Below, piece by piece: positions 20,364 to 27,780 of a stretch of 28,115 bases of DNA. Numbering within the stretch: the stretch's first letter is position 1; the number at the start of each line of letters is the position of its first letter. The notes beneath the pieces are model-generated. The model ran no database searches. It had not been told where the DNA came from and saw nothing but the letters and a program-made list of their open reading frames with translations. Origin of the DNA: a virus; the IMG/VR virus record IMGVR_UViG_3300025687_000237, positions 1 through 28,115 of that record; one strand, given 5' to 3'. The position numbers and the translations under genes are program-made.

Positions 20364-21929
20364 ATGAAGAAGCTTGACACTAAAGAAATAAAACTATTGT
20401 TCGGTCAAGGAAAATACACCGTAAAATGCGATAAATGGGACGTAGAAGATTTTAATCGTATTAAAGAGTGTAGCAGGGAACTTATTAAACTGCAGGGGCA
20501 GGGCAGCGCCCTGCTACCTTCATTTCCGGAACTGATGCAAGACGTGTTCAATAGCATGTATAAAGCCAATCCCGAGATTGTCCCTGAGTGGGAAGTAAGT
20601 AAAGAGATGCTATTTAACCGCGTTATCACAGAGCAACTGCAAGAGAATCGTAGACTAAAAGAAATTAGAACCATGAGCCAGCTAGATCCCCTAGCTAGCT
20701 CTGCCGGACTTAGCAGTTTTTCCGAAGAGTTAATGACCATCTTAACCGAAGAAAAAGAAAAGCAACAACTTTTTCAAGACTTCCTGGATGCTGCAAATGA
20801 TTATGAACAGGCGTCAGGAGAGGGAGACCAAAGCCAAGACGGCGCCGGCGCAAGTGATACAGACGGAGACGAAGGTGCCGAATCCTCCGAACAGCCTGGG
20901 CAGTCTACCGAGAACTTGTCAATAGAAGAGGCTAAAAAGAGGCTTGAAGACGCCTATAACAACTTCAAAGAAAGCACTAGTACTCCAGAGTTTAAAACCA
21001 AGTTAAACAACGCTTTTGCCAAGGTACGAGACAAGGTTGTTGAGACAACTGAAACCCTGAAAGCTTGGGGACTTAACGAAGATCATAATTTCCAGAAAAT
21101 GGATTACCGCCAAAAGGTGGATATGATGGATAGGCTAGAAAATAGCTCTAAGCTTAAAAAGGTAGCCGAAATAACGGGAAGACTGTCTGCACTAGCTATG
21201 AGCCAACAAAATCAAAAGATAAAGCGTGGCTCAGAGGAGGTGTACAACGTAGAAATGGGTCGTGACTTGTCGAGATTACTACCTTCCGAGCTAATGAAGC
21301 TGCAAGACCCCCTGCGTGAAACGGAATTTCTGTTGGACTTTTGTGAAGGCAGGTGTTTGCAATACGCCCTAAAGGGTAAGGAGAAGCAAGCTCGCGGTCC
21401 TATTGTTTGCGCAATCGATGAGTCGGGGTCTATGTTTGGGGCTTCGGAAATTTGGTCAAAGGCCGTCGCTCTCTCGTTGTATAATATCGCAACGAAACAA
21501 AAGAGAAGCTTTTATGCGATTCACTTCGACGGTGCAAGAAATCCACTAGCCTTGCCAGTACACTCCTTCCTAAAGAACGATCCGCCAGATATGACTAAAG
21601 TCATAGAAATGGCAGAAATGTTTCTAGGCGGGGGCACTAACTTTGAGTCTCCACTAACAAGGGCAAGGATGTGTATTGAAGAACAGCCAGATTTCCATAA
21701 AGCCGACGTTATCTTTATCACCGACGGCGAGTGTGCGGTAAGGACTGATTGGGTTAAAGATTTTAATAAGTGGAGAAAAGAAAAGGGAGTCAATATATTT
21801 TCGATTCTGATAGACTCTGGATACAACTCTGTTTCGGGACTAAAGGAATTCTCCACTTCTATCTTTAAACTCAGCGACCTTAAAGATTCAGCAGAATCTG
21901 CTATGATTGATATATTTTCAAAAATCTAA
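20364..21929 (+). CDS. VWA-domain protein, ViaA-like partner of the MoxR ATPase
   Basis: The 521-residue protein has a helical N-terminal region of about 140 residues, then a low-complexity acidic linker (ASGEGDQSQDGAGASDTDGD), a second helical region, and a C-terminal von Willebrand factor A domain. The MIDAS metal site is visible: DESGS at 352-356, GGGTNFESPL for the threonine, and VIFITDGE for the aspartate. The order (helical N-terminus, VWA at the C-terminus) and pairing with a RavA-like ATPase match ViaA. It presumably presents substrates to the ATPase in the cytoplasm. The retron locus begins about 20 bases after the stop with no clear terminator between. Confidence 0.88.
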   Translation: MKKLDTKEIKLLFGQGKYTVKCDKWDVEDFNRIKECSRELIKLQGQGSALLPSFPELMQDVFNSMYKANPEIVPEWEVSKEMLFNRVITEQLQENRRLKEIRTMSQLDPLASSAGLSSFSEELMTILTEEKEKQQLFQDFLDAANDYEQASGEGDQSQDGAGASDTDGDEGAESSEQPGQSTENLSIEEAKKRLEDAYNNFKESTSTPEFKTKLNNAFAKVRDKVVETTETLKAWGLNEDHNFQKMDYRQKVDMMDRLENSSKLKKVAEITGRLSALAMSQQNQKIKRGSEEVYNVEMGRDLSRLLPSELMKLQDPLRETEFLLDFCEGRCLQYALKGKEKQARGPIVCAIDESGSMFGASEIWSKAVALSLYNIATKQKRSFYAIHFDGARNPLALPVHSFLKNDPPDMTKVIEMAEMFLGGGTNFESPLTRARMCIEEQPDFHKADVIFITDGECAVRTDWVKDFNKWRKEKGVNIFSILIDSGYNSVSGLKEFSTSIFKLSDLKDSAESAMIDIFSKI

Positions 21930-21951
21930 TTAAAAATAATATTTACTAAGT

Positions 21952-22315
21952 TTGTTTTGTTAGTAGGTTAAGTTTTTTCTCTAAAAAAAACATATGATTC
22001 GATTCGAGTTGTAGAAACCTCTTACCTCCCGGAATCATGCGTACGACTACGGACCACGAAGCCAAAACTCTTTGTCGGATAAAAATCAGTCACGAATCTT
22101 CCGAGAAACCCCAAAGAAAGGCCTCAGATCGTAATACCGACAAAGAGTCGACTCGTGGTCCTCCGGCGACGAATGTCTCCGGGAAAAACAAACGCGGAAA
22201 CCCACGAGCAGCCTGGCGGGCACCGCAGTGCACCAGCTCCATGGTGTACGCAAACCCGGGATCCCGTTCGTCAAGCCATAAGATACAGAATTCCGCAGCA
22301 AGTACTAACAAACAA
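21952..22315 (+). ncRNA. Retron ncRNA locus (msr-msd) with a1/a2 inverted repeats
   Basis: The 399-base gap before the reverse transcriptase holds a retron-like layout. TTGTTTTGTTAGTA at 21952-21965 (a1) pairs with TACTAACAAACAA at 22303-22315 (a2) with one bulge. Between them a first hairpin ATGATTC/GAATCAT (21994-22000/22032-22038) could lie in msr. A long hairpin has arms 22051-22059/22153-22161 (9 bp) and 22067-22078/22137-22148 (12 bp) around an internal loop. Another element has GACGAA/TTCGTC (22168-22173/22267-22272) and an inner hairpin GTGCACCA/TGGTGTAC (22228-22235/22242-22249). The exact branching G and msd ends cannot be set by eye. At about 360 bases it is longer than most retron ncRNAs. 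Confidence 0.75.
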
Positions 22316-22328
22316 CTAATTAGAGGGA

Positions 22329-23234
22329 ATGATGCAAGACATATACTCCTTAATAGGCACCACAAAAGAAGAAGTAGAAAATATAGTTAATAGCATACAT
22401 ACTTACTATGTTAGTTATAATATTATAAAAAACAACGGTAAAGGCAAAAGGACCATAGACGCACCTCAGGGGAGGCTGAAAGAATTACAGGAAAGCCTGC
22501 TCAAGGAGGTTTTATATAAGTTTAAATGCAACGACATAGCTCATGGATTTATAAAGAATAGAAGCCCCAAAACAAATGCAGAACAACATCTAGGCGCTTC
22601 GTGTGTAATAAAAATCGATCTTAAAGATTTCTTTAGTAGTGTGAAAAGAGAACATGTACACGGCACCTTGGGACTATGTCTAAATACCAGGGAAACCAAA
22701 ATATGTGAAAGCGTATCTGATGAGGATTTAAAACTACTTTCCGCGCTATTAACACGGAAGGGAAGGGTGCCACAAGGGGCCCCAACGAGCCCGGCCATAA
22801 CTAACCTATACGCCCTCGGATTGGATAAAAGGCTTAAATCTCTTTGTGACCGTTACAAGCTGACACTAACCAGGTATGCTGATGACATTACCATATCGGC
22901 GAAATACGACTTAAATCCCACACAAAAAAAGAACATAATTACCAACGTAGCTAGGTTATGCTCTATGTATGGGTTACAGGTGAACGCGGCTAAAATTAAA
23001 CTGAGGTACAAGCATAGCCGTATGTCGGTTACCGGCGTCGTGGTGAATGAAAAAACTAACATGGCAAAGCCGAAATATCGAATATTGAGGGCAAAAGTAC
23101 ATAACGCCTATGTCGGAAAAACACAGTTAGACGCCAAAGCATTACAAGAACTTAGGGGTGAATTAGAATGGTTAAGGAGCCTAAATCCAGAGAAGGCAGC
23201 GCCACTAATAAAAAAGTTTGGTTTGATAAAATAA
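22329..23234 (+). CDS. Retron reverse transcriptase
   Basis: The 301-residue protein carries the diagnostic retron marks: NAEQH (83-87), fitting the NAxxH motif, DLKDFF (97-102), VPQGAPTSP (147-155), the catalytic YADD (183-186) and VTG (234-236) followed by VVVNEKTN. There is no maturase or endonuclease domain as in group II intron enzymes, and the length is normal for retron RTs. It reverse-transcribes part of the upstream ncRNA into multicopy single-stranded DNA linked to RNA, usually as part of an anti-phage defence. The a2 repeat ends 13 bases before the start. The ribosome site AGAGGG suits the second ATG (22332) better than the first. The following gene begins inside its last codons. 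Confidence 0.93.
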   Translation: MMQDIYSLIGTTKEEVENIVNSIHTYYVSYNIIKNNGKGKRTIDAPQGRLKELQESLLKEVLYKFKCNDIAHGFIKNRSPKTNAEQHLGASCVIKIDLKDFFSSVKREHVHGTLGLCLNTRETKICESVSDEDLKLLSALLTRKGRVPQGAPTSPAITNLYALGLDKRLKSLCDRYKLTLTRYADDITISAKYDLNPTQKKNIITNVARLCSMYGLQVNAAKIKLRYKHSRMSVTGVVVNEKTNMAKPKYRILRAKVHNAYVGKTQLDAKALQELRGELEWLRSLNPEKAAPLIKKFGLIK

Positions 23235-23677
23235 AATCAGTAATCGAACTGCAAAAAGATAATGAACATCTAAATAGCACCACAACTTGTCTGCCTATAG
23301 GACTCTTAATAAAAACCAACAGACAAGCGCAAAGGTTTACATTTAAAGATGCAAACATAACCGGACTAAAGTTTGGGTGGCACGAAGATAATCCGGGCTT
23401 AATACCAGTCTATGTAGTGGAGTTCATAAACGAAACTCATCCAGTATTTGGCAAAAATATGAGATTCGAGCTGGAATTATTTCCTTGGGATGGTTCTACG
23501 TTTAAAAAGACAGAGTCCGGGGTAACTCACACATTAAAAAATAGGAGGGGAAATGTAGTATTAAGACAAACCGTAGCATCAGAAAAAGCATTACCTGTAA
23601 TGTTAAATAAGTTTTTAAAGTATTGTTCAAAATTTTTGATCAATCATTGCGAAATACCCACAACCATTAAAATATAA
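23168..23677 (+). CDS. Unknown protein coupled to the retron RT; candidate accessory or effector (169 residues)
   Basis: It starts at 23168, 67 bases inside the RT gene in another frame, with AGGGGTG upstream, so it is translationally coupled to the RT. The protein begins basic (MVKEPKSREGSATNKKVWFD) and continues with beta-rich stretches (GLKFGWHEDNPGLIPVYVVE, MRFELELFPWDGSTF) and a helical C-terminus. No transmembrane segment, nuclease or toxin motif was recognised. Retron operons usually encode an effector next to the RT, so position makes this the first candidate, but sequence alone does not support a function. Confidence 0.65.
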   Translation: MVKEPKSREGSATNKKVWFDKIKSVIELQKDNEHLNSTTTCLPIGLLIKTNRQAQRFTFKDANITGLKFGWHEDNPGLIPVYVVEFINETHPVFGKNMRFELELFPWDGSTFKKTESGVTHTLKNRRGNVVLRQTVASEKALPVMLNKFLKYCSKFLINHCEIPTTIKI

Positions 23678-23856
23678 TGAAATCACATCTAGGCAAAGTA
23701 ATCCTTGAAGAGATTATAAAGGGAAGCCTAGTGATAATAGAGAAAGTATTCGATAAAGTAAATAGAGAAGATTCAGCGACATGTGGTAAAAGTGATCAGG
23801 GAGCAGGCGCAGGACGCCAATCAAAGAAAATTCCAAACCCTGACTATGAAAGTTAA
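23677..23856 (+). CDS. Small hypothetical protein, 59 residues
   Basis: The ATG at 23677 overlaps the preceding stop (TAATG). The protein has an amphipathic or hydrophobic N-terminal helix (HLGKVILEEIIKGSLVIIEK) and a polar Gly/Ser/Lys tail ending PNPDYES. Not recognised. Member of the RT operon by overlap. Confidence 0.55.
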   Translation: MKSHLGKVILEEIIKGSLVIIEKVFDKVNREDSATCGKSDQGAGAGRQSKKIPNPDYES

Positions 23857-23862
23857 GTTAAC

Positions 23863-24057
23863 GTGAAATATTATAAAGGCGTTCTAACGGTTAAAACAAG
23901 AAAGGGCCCCGAGAGGGAGCGCATAGTTTTTACCAGAGGAACAGATATTACCACAGCAATGGATGTCGCCAATAAAATCAGATTTGCCAAGTGGGTAACT
24001 ATAAATGAGATAGATAGGGAAACCTACATTAAGGGTGTCCAATCTAATAGTTATTAA
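23863..24057 (+). CDS. Small hypothetical protein, GTG start, 64 residues
   Basis: GTG start 6 bases after the preceding stop. Sequence KYYKGVLTVKTRKGPERERI, VFTRGTDITTAMDVANKIRF, then a short tail; the pattern of two strands, a helix and a strand resembles small single-domain phage proteins. Not recognised. The last gene before the terminator at 24063. Confidence 0.55.
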   Translation: MKYYKGVLTVKTRKGPERERIVFTRGTDITTAMDVANKIRFAKWVTINEIDRETYIKGVQSNSY

Positions 24058-24062
24058 AGAGG

Positions 24063-24093
24063 TGCGGGTAATACCCGCATTTCTTTTTTTTTA
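24063..24093 (+). terminator. Intrinsic terminator of the retron operon
   Basis: TGCGGGT (24063-24069) pairs with ACCCGCA (24073-24079) across a three-base loop, followed by a long T-rich run. It separates the retron operon from the glycosyltransferase promoter. Confidence 0.88.
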
Positions 24094-24094
24094 T

Positions 24095-24123
24095 TTGCAA
24101 TATTCATATTTTTTGTGTATAAT
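24095..24123 (+). promoter_or_regulatory. Promoter TTGCAA-N17-TATAAT with AACCAATA leader
   Basis: TTGCAA at 24095-24100, a 17-base spacer and TATAAT at 24118-24123. AACCAATA lies at 24134-24141, 6 bases before the ATG at 24148, and no Shine-Dalgarno site is visible. This is the second copy of the module at 625-679. Confidence 0.8.
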
Positions 24124-24147
24124 TATATACATTAACCAATAAATGAC

Positions 24148-25509
24148 ATGTCAAAACCCAGATTGTTAGTGTGGGCCGATACACCAAACGTCACAACAGG
24201 CTTTGGTAACGTGATTAGAAATCTATTCAGAGACGCCCATAAAGACTTTGATGTCTATATCTTAGGCATTAACGACTACGGCTTAAAAAGATATAATACT
24301 GATCAGTGGTTTATTTATCCGGTAGATCAAAAGGATCCGTATGGATACGGAAAACTACATCATGTAATAAACGACTGTAAGCCCGACCTAATCTTTTTGT
24401 TGCAGGATATTTTTAACATTCAAATATTTATGAATCAGATGCAACACGAAGGTAAGCCACTCCCGTTACCGCCAGTAATCGCTTACTTCCCGATTGACGG
24501 TGCGCCCGTAAATATAAGTTGGAGATCTATGTTCGAAGATCCCAGAATAAAGAAAGTGATTACTTATTCTGAGTGGGCCAAAGAACAACTTATTGAAAGA
24601 TTCCCTTTTATTAATCCGAGCGACGTTGACGTACTGTTCCACGGAATAGACACAGAAGTATTTAAGCGAGCAGATAAGGAAAAGGTAAAGGAATTTAGAA
24701 AGAAGTCCGGTTGGGATTTCAAGCACCCTATTACGGGGGAGAACGAAAAAAGGTTCGTCGCGTGTATGGTGAATAGATACCAACCTAGAAAAATGGTGGC
24801 GGCCGGAGCAAGGGCAGCTGCGATGGTAAGTAAGGGATATAAGATCTGTAAGTGTGGAAATTTTTATCCAATTACCAAGCAAAGGTGTGATTTAAATATG
24901 TGCGGGCCAGAGGATGTGGTAGACATTAAGCCCCCCAATACAGAGGTAGCACTATATCTTCACATGAATATGAGTGAGCCTATCATGGGCCCACCGCCAG
25001 CGCACCTACTTCCAAGTCTGCTGGTAAACTGCGGATACGATGATTCTGATGTTGGGAAATCACTATTTTTGTTGGGTAATAGAAATCACCTAGTGAATCC
25101 ACTAACTGAAGAAGAAATGGCAGTGATTTATACTGCCGCTGACATTAACCTTAGCTCAGCTATAGGTGAAGGCTTCGGCCTTTCTCTTGCTGAATCTGCA
25201 GCTTGCGGCACAAGATCAATTGCGCCAAAAAACTCGGCCATACCAGAGGTGCTAAAGAACACAGGTAAGCTGGTAAAGAATGCAGGACTATTTAATATGG
25301 CTATGGATAATAGCCATCTTAGACCTGTAGTAGATATTACAGCTATGGTAAAAGCTATAGAAGAGGCTTATGAAGAGTGGAAGGTTAACGGGAAGAGTAG
25401 CTACTATCAAGAGTGCGTTGATCTCGTTAATCAAAACTTTAAGTGGGATGATAAGCGGGAATACCTAATAAACACTCTAAAAGAAGTGCACGCAAAGTTC
25501 TCGCAATAA
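24148..25509 (+). CDS. Glycosyltransferase, GT4-like (GT-B fold), 453 residues
   Basis: The N-terminus (KPRLLVWADTPNVTTGFGNV) is the first Rossmann-like domain with the glycine-rich loop of GT-B enzymes. The C-terminal nucleotide-sugar site is visible as IGEGFGLSLAESAACGT at about residues 337-353, the E-x7-E motif of GT4 retaining transferases. Between the domains is an insert with four cysteines (C234, C236, C247, C252), which looks like a zinc-binding ribbon and is not typical of the family. Phage GTs modify phage DNA bases, host surface sugars or virion proteins; which applies here cannot be told. It is a single-gene transcription unit with its own promoter and terminator. Confidence 0.85.
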   Translation: MSKPRLLVWADTPNVTTGFGNVIRNLFRDAHKDFDVYILGINDYGLKRYNTDQWFIYPVDQKDPYGYGKLHHVINDCKPDLIFLLQDIFNIQIFMNQMQHEGKPLPLPPVIAYFPIDGAPVNISWRSMFEDPRIKKVITYSEWAKEQLIERFPFINPSDVDVLFHGIDTEVFKRADKEKVKEFRKKSGWDFKHPITGENEKRFVACMVNRYQPRKMVAAGARAAAMVSKGYKICKCGNFYPITKQRCDLNMCGPEDVVDIKPPNTEVALYLHMNMSEPIMGPPPAHLLPSLLVNCGYDDSDVGKSLFLLGNRNHLVNPLTEEEMAVIYTAADINLSSAIGEGFGLSLAESAACGTRSIAPKNSAIPEVLKNTGKLVKNAGLFNMAMDNSHLRPVVDITAMVKAIEEAYEEWKVNGKSSYYQECVDLVNQNFKWDDKREYLINTLKEVHAKFSQ

Positions 25510-25512
25510 AGC

Positions 25513-25543
25513 AAGAGGGGGTCAATGACCCCCTCTTTTTTTA
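25513..25543 (+). terminator. Terminator between convergent genes
   Basis: AAGAGGGGGTCA (25513-25524) pairs perfectly with TGACCCCCTCTT (25526-25537), followed by T. The 12-base inverted repeat also gives a stem on the minus strand, with the A run becoming less T-rich there, so it mainly serves the glycosyltransferase. Confidence 0.88.
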
Positions 25544-25545
25544 CA

Positions 25546-25737
25546 TTACGAATCCAAATCCCAAGGATCTGTTTCTACCCACCACACAGTTATTAACATT
25601 TTATTACCACGAGTTTTATCGTAACTTCTCATTTCGTCCATGATCTCCACGTTAGTGTCATTCATGAGTTTTTCATACTCTAGGCGTTCAAGCTCGTCAT
25701 CGATATCAAACTTCTTTACTCTTTTCCTCTGTGCCAT
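25546..25737 (-). CDS. Small hypothetical protein, 63 residues
   Basis: The ATG at 25737 is chosen because AGGAGG lies 9 bases upstream; a TTG three codons earlier is also in frame. The protein begins MAQRKRVKKFDIDDELERLE (very basic, then an acidic helix) and ends with aromatic VWWVETDPWDLDS. Not recognised. It overlaps the upstream gene by 32 bases in another frame and is the last of the portal operon in this window. Confidence 0.6.
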   Translation of the reverse strand: MAQRKRVKKFDIDDELERLEYEKLMNDTNVEIMDEMRSYDKTRGNKMLITVWWVETDPWDLDS

Positions 25738-25885
25738 CCGTATCAACCTCCTGACTTAACCTAATCCACTCTGAATTTTTCTCAAACTCTTCAATGACTT
25801 CAACTTCATCTAGCGGTATTTCTACCTGCGTCTGATTATTATCATCTACTTTTTTAAATATTACGTATGTACCATACTTTTCCAT
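25706..25885 (-). CDS. Small acidic protein, 59 residues
   Basis: The ATG at 25885 overlaps the portal stop (TAATG). The protein (MEKYGTYVIFKKVDDNNQTQ, then VEIPLDEVEVIEEFEKNSEW) is acidic, with a short N-terminal beta hairpin-like part. Not recognised. Its end overlaps the next gene by 32 bases. Tight coupling to portal suggests a structural or assembly role, by position only. Confidence 0.6.
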   Translation of the reverse strand: MEKYGTYVIFKKVDDNNQTQVEIPLDEVEVIEEFEKNSEWIRLSQEVDTDGTEEKSKEV

Positions 25886-27780
25886 TATTTAGGCTCTCCA
25901 CTTTTAGCCGCCGTGTGCTTCTCACTAGAGCCTCCCCTATTAGACGCCCTTCTTTGAGAAACCTCGTCTTTCATTTGACGGTCAGCCTCTGCCTCGTTTG
26001 CTTGGGTTGTTTGAGGTGTAGCTTGAAGCATAGCCTCTTGTCCGAGCTGTAGGCGCTGCATCAATAAGGCAGTTACAGTCGGCATCTTAGGCTGAAGGTT
26101 ACCAAGCAAAGCCATTTGGTGAGGTTGTGGCAGCATTAGCATTTGCGCCGTAAGCTTTCTCATGAATGTGGTGGTATCTGTACCCTGCAACATCTGGCCT
26201 GCCTCTGTTGCTATTTCTTCTGAGAATAACTCCTCATTCAAAATACTCTTCTCTTCCATATAAACTGACTCAGCTTGTGCCTGGCCCCTCATTTGCTCAA
26301 TAGCCATAATATTATTTATTTTGGCTTGACTAGAGGCTCTTTTTTCATTTAGATCTGCCTCAATATCAATATCTTCCTTGATAGTTTTAGTGTTCTCTAT
26401 CGGGTCGTATCCAAAGTCTTGTAAGAGTATAGAATCTGCCAGCTTGCCAGCCGAATTCAGCTGCATAGCTAGGTTTTTACTTTCGGAATCATCAGACATC
26501 CGAAGCCTTCCAAACTTAACTCTAATTGCTTTGTATCCGAGCATTCCTGCAACTTTTGGGATTATAAAATAGTTTAGCATGTCCTCTAAATGCTCTCTAT
26601 AGCTTATAAAACCGTTCTCGACTATGCGCAGAGATACTGATGATCCTGTCCAGGTAGCCCCACCCTTTACAAATTCTATGGGCACTCCCAATGAATTAAT
26701 AATGCTATCTTCCAAAAACTTTAGCTCGGGAGTTGTTAATAAAGACCTTGCATCTCCGCCCAAACTCTGATAACCAAGCGGAACAGGGAAAATACCAATA
26801 TAGTTAGGGTCGTGCCTGTAATTATCTAACTCTTCTTTTACCCTACTCTTCCAACTGGCCAAATTTAACTGCAATGCAGGATTTATATCTCCCATGCTTG
26901 CCGGGTAAATAGCACGCATTGGTACTACGTGTTCAAGAGCAATAGCTTCGTTACCCCGGCGTAGTGTTTGCATGTACCATATAAGGCTCATAGCAGGTAG
27001 AATAGTAGGCTTACCCCAACTCATATCTTCTTCTGAAAGGCCCGGCCGTCTTAGGTGATAGATATTATCAGGGTCAAGTTTAATTTTTTTACCGGTCTTT
27101 ATACTTTCAATAAATATTTTTGGTATTTTATTTATTTTGGTAACATTGCCGGACGTGATTGCCTTTTTTATTCCTGGGGGAATCATGTAAAAATATTCTG
27201 TTTCCCCAGTAAGTGGGTCGTAATCCATGTCTATATTTTCTGGAGCCCAGCGAACAAAATTTATAGAATTAACGTTTTTTACTGGTATGTCTTCTATTTT
27301 TAATTCTGAGTTTCCATAATGACATTTTGGGCAAGTGCCGCGATATTTATAATCCTGAAATTTAAGATCTTTAACTGAACTATATAAAAAAGACTCCCCA
27401 CAGTTAGAACAAGTTAAATGTCTTTTAAACTTCTGGTTAGCGGAAATAAAGCAATTACCAAATACATGATAATCAAGCCCAACTTCCACTAAAAATGTTT
27501 TTAGTTTTAAGTTGTGGTATAGTATGGTGCGCCATTTATTGGTCAGTTCTGGATCAGAAAGATCTTCAAAGCGTAAAGGAGTAATCGGGTACTCCGTCAT
27601 TTTATGCAGCACACTATTTAAAAATTCGTTACGATAAAAAAACATCCTGCAAAAACGTAGGATTGATTTTATACCCTTCGGCATGTATACCTTAGACAGG
27701 TCAAAAAACGGATTTGGATACTTTTGTCTAGCTAAGGTTCTATCACTTAAGATACTTGCATTCTGCGGTGAAACAGGCAT
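25885..27780 (-). CDS. Portal protein with an internal zinc ribbon, 631 residues
   Basis: Portal features include an N-terminal basic segment, a central region with YHLRRPGLSEEDMSWGKP and IPAMSLIWYMQTLRRGNEA-like helices, LGVPIEFVKGGATWTGSSVS (a typical portal clip/stem junction pattern), and a long helical Gln/Met-rich C-terminus (QMRGQAQAESVYMEE, MLMLPQPHQMALLGNLQP). Portals form the dodecameric ring at the capsid vertex through which DNA is packaged. At C124, C127, C150 and C153 two CxxC pairs form a likely zinc ribbon inserted in the N-terminal third, not usual in portals. The ATG overlaps the upstream stop (TAATG). The C-terminal tail is low-complexity and polar. Confidence 0.8.
   Translation of the reverse strand: MPVSPQNASILSDRTLARQKYPNPFFDLSKVYMPKGIKSILRFCRMFFYRNEFLNSVLHKMTEYPITPLRFEDLSDPELTNKWRTILYHNLKLKTFLVEVGLDYHVFGNCFISANQKFKRHLTCSNCGESFLYSSVKDLKFQDYKYRGTCPKCHYGNSELKIEDIPVKNVNSINFVRWAPENIDMDYDPLTGETEYFYMIPPGIKKAITSGNVTKINKIPKIFIESIKTGKKIKLDPDNIYHLRRPGLSEEDMSWGKPTILPAMSLIWYMQTLRRGNEAIALEHVVPMRAIYPASMGDINPALQLNLASWKSRVKEELDNYRHDPNYIGIFPVPLGYQSLGGDARSLLTTPELKFLEDSIINSLGVPIEFVKGGATWTGSSVSLRIVENGFISYREHLEDMLNYFIIPKVAGMLGYKAIRVKFGRLRMSDDSESKNLAMQLNSAGKLADSILLQDFGYDPIENTKTIKEDIDIEADLNEKRASSQAKINNIMAIEQMRGQAQAESVYMEEKSILNEELFSEEIATEAGQMLQGTDTTTFMRKLTAQMLMLPQPHQMALLGNLQPKMPTVTALLMQRLQLGQEAMLQATPQTTQANEAEADRQMKDEVSQRRASNRGGSSEKHTAAKSGEPK

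Noticed and set aside
22037-22390. Open frames on both strands across the retron RNA region (for example 22037-22390 plus and 22090-22365 minus)
   Set aside because: No ribosome sites, odd composition, and the region is better explained by the inverted repeats and folded RNA before the reverse transcriptase.
22329-23234. Diversity-generating retroelement or group II intron reverse transcriptase
   Set aside because: No template/variable repeat pair is visible and no maturase domain; NAxxH and VTG motifs indicate a retron.
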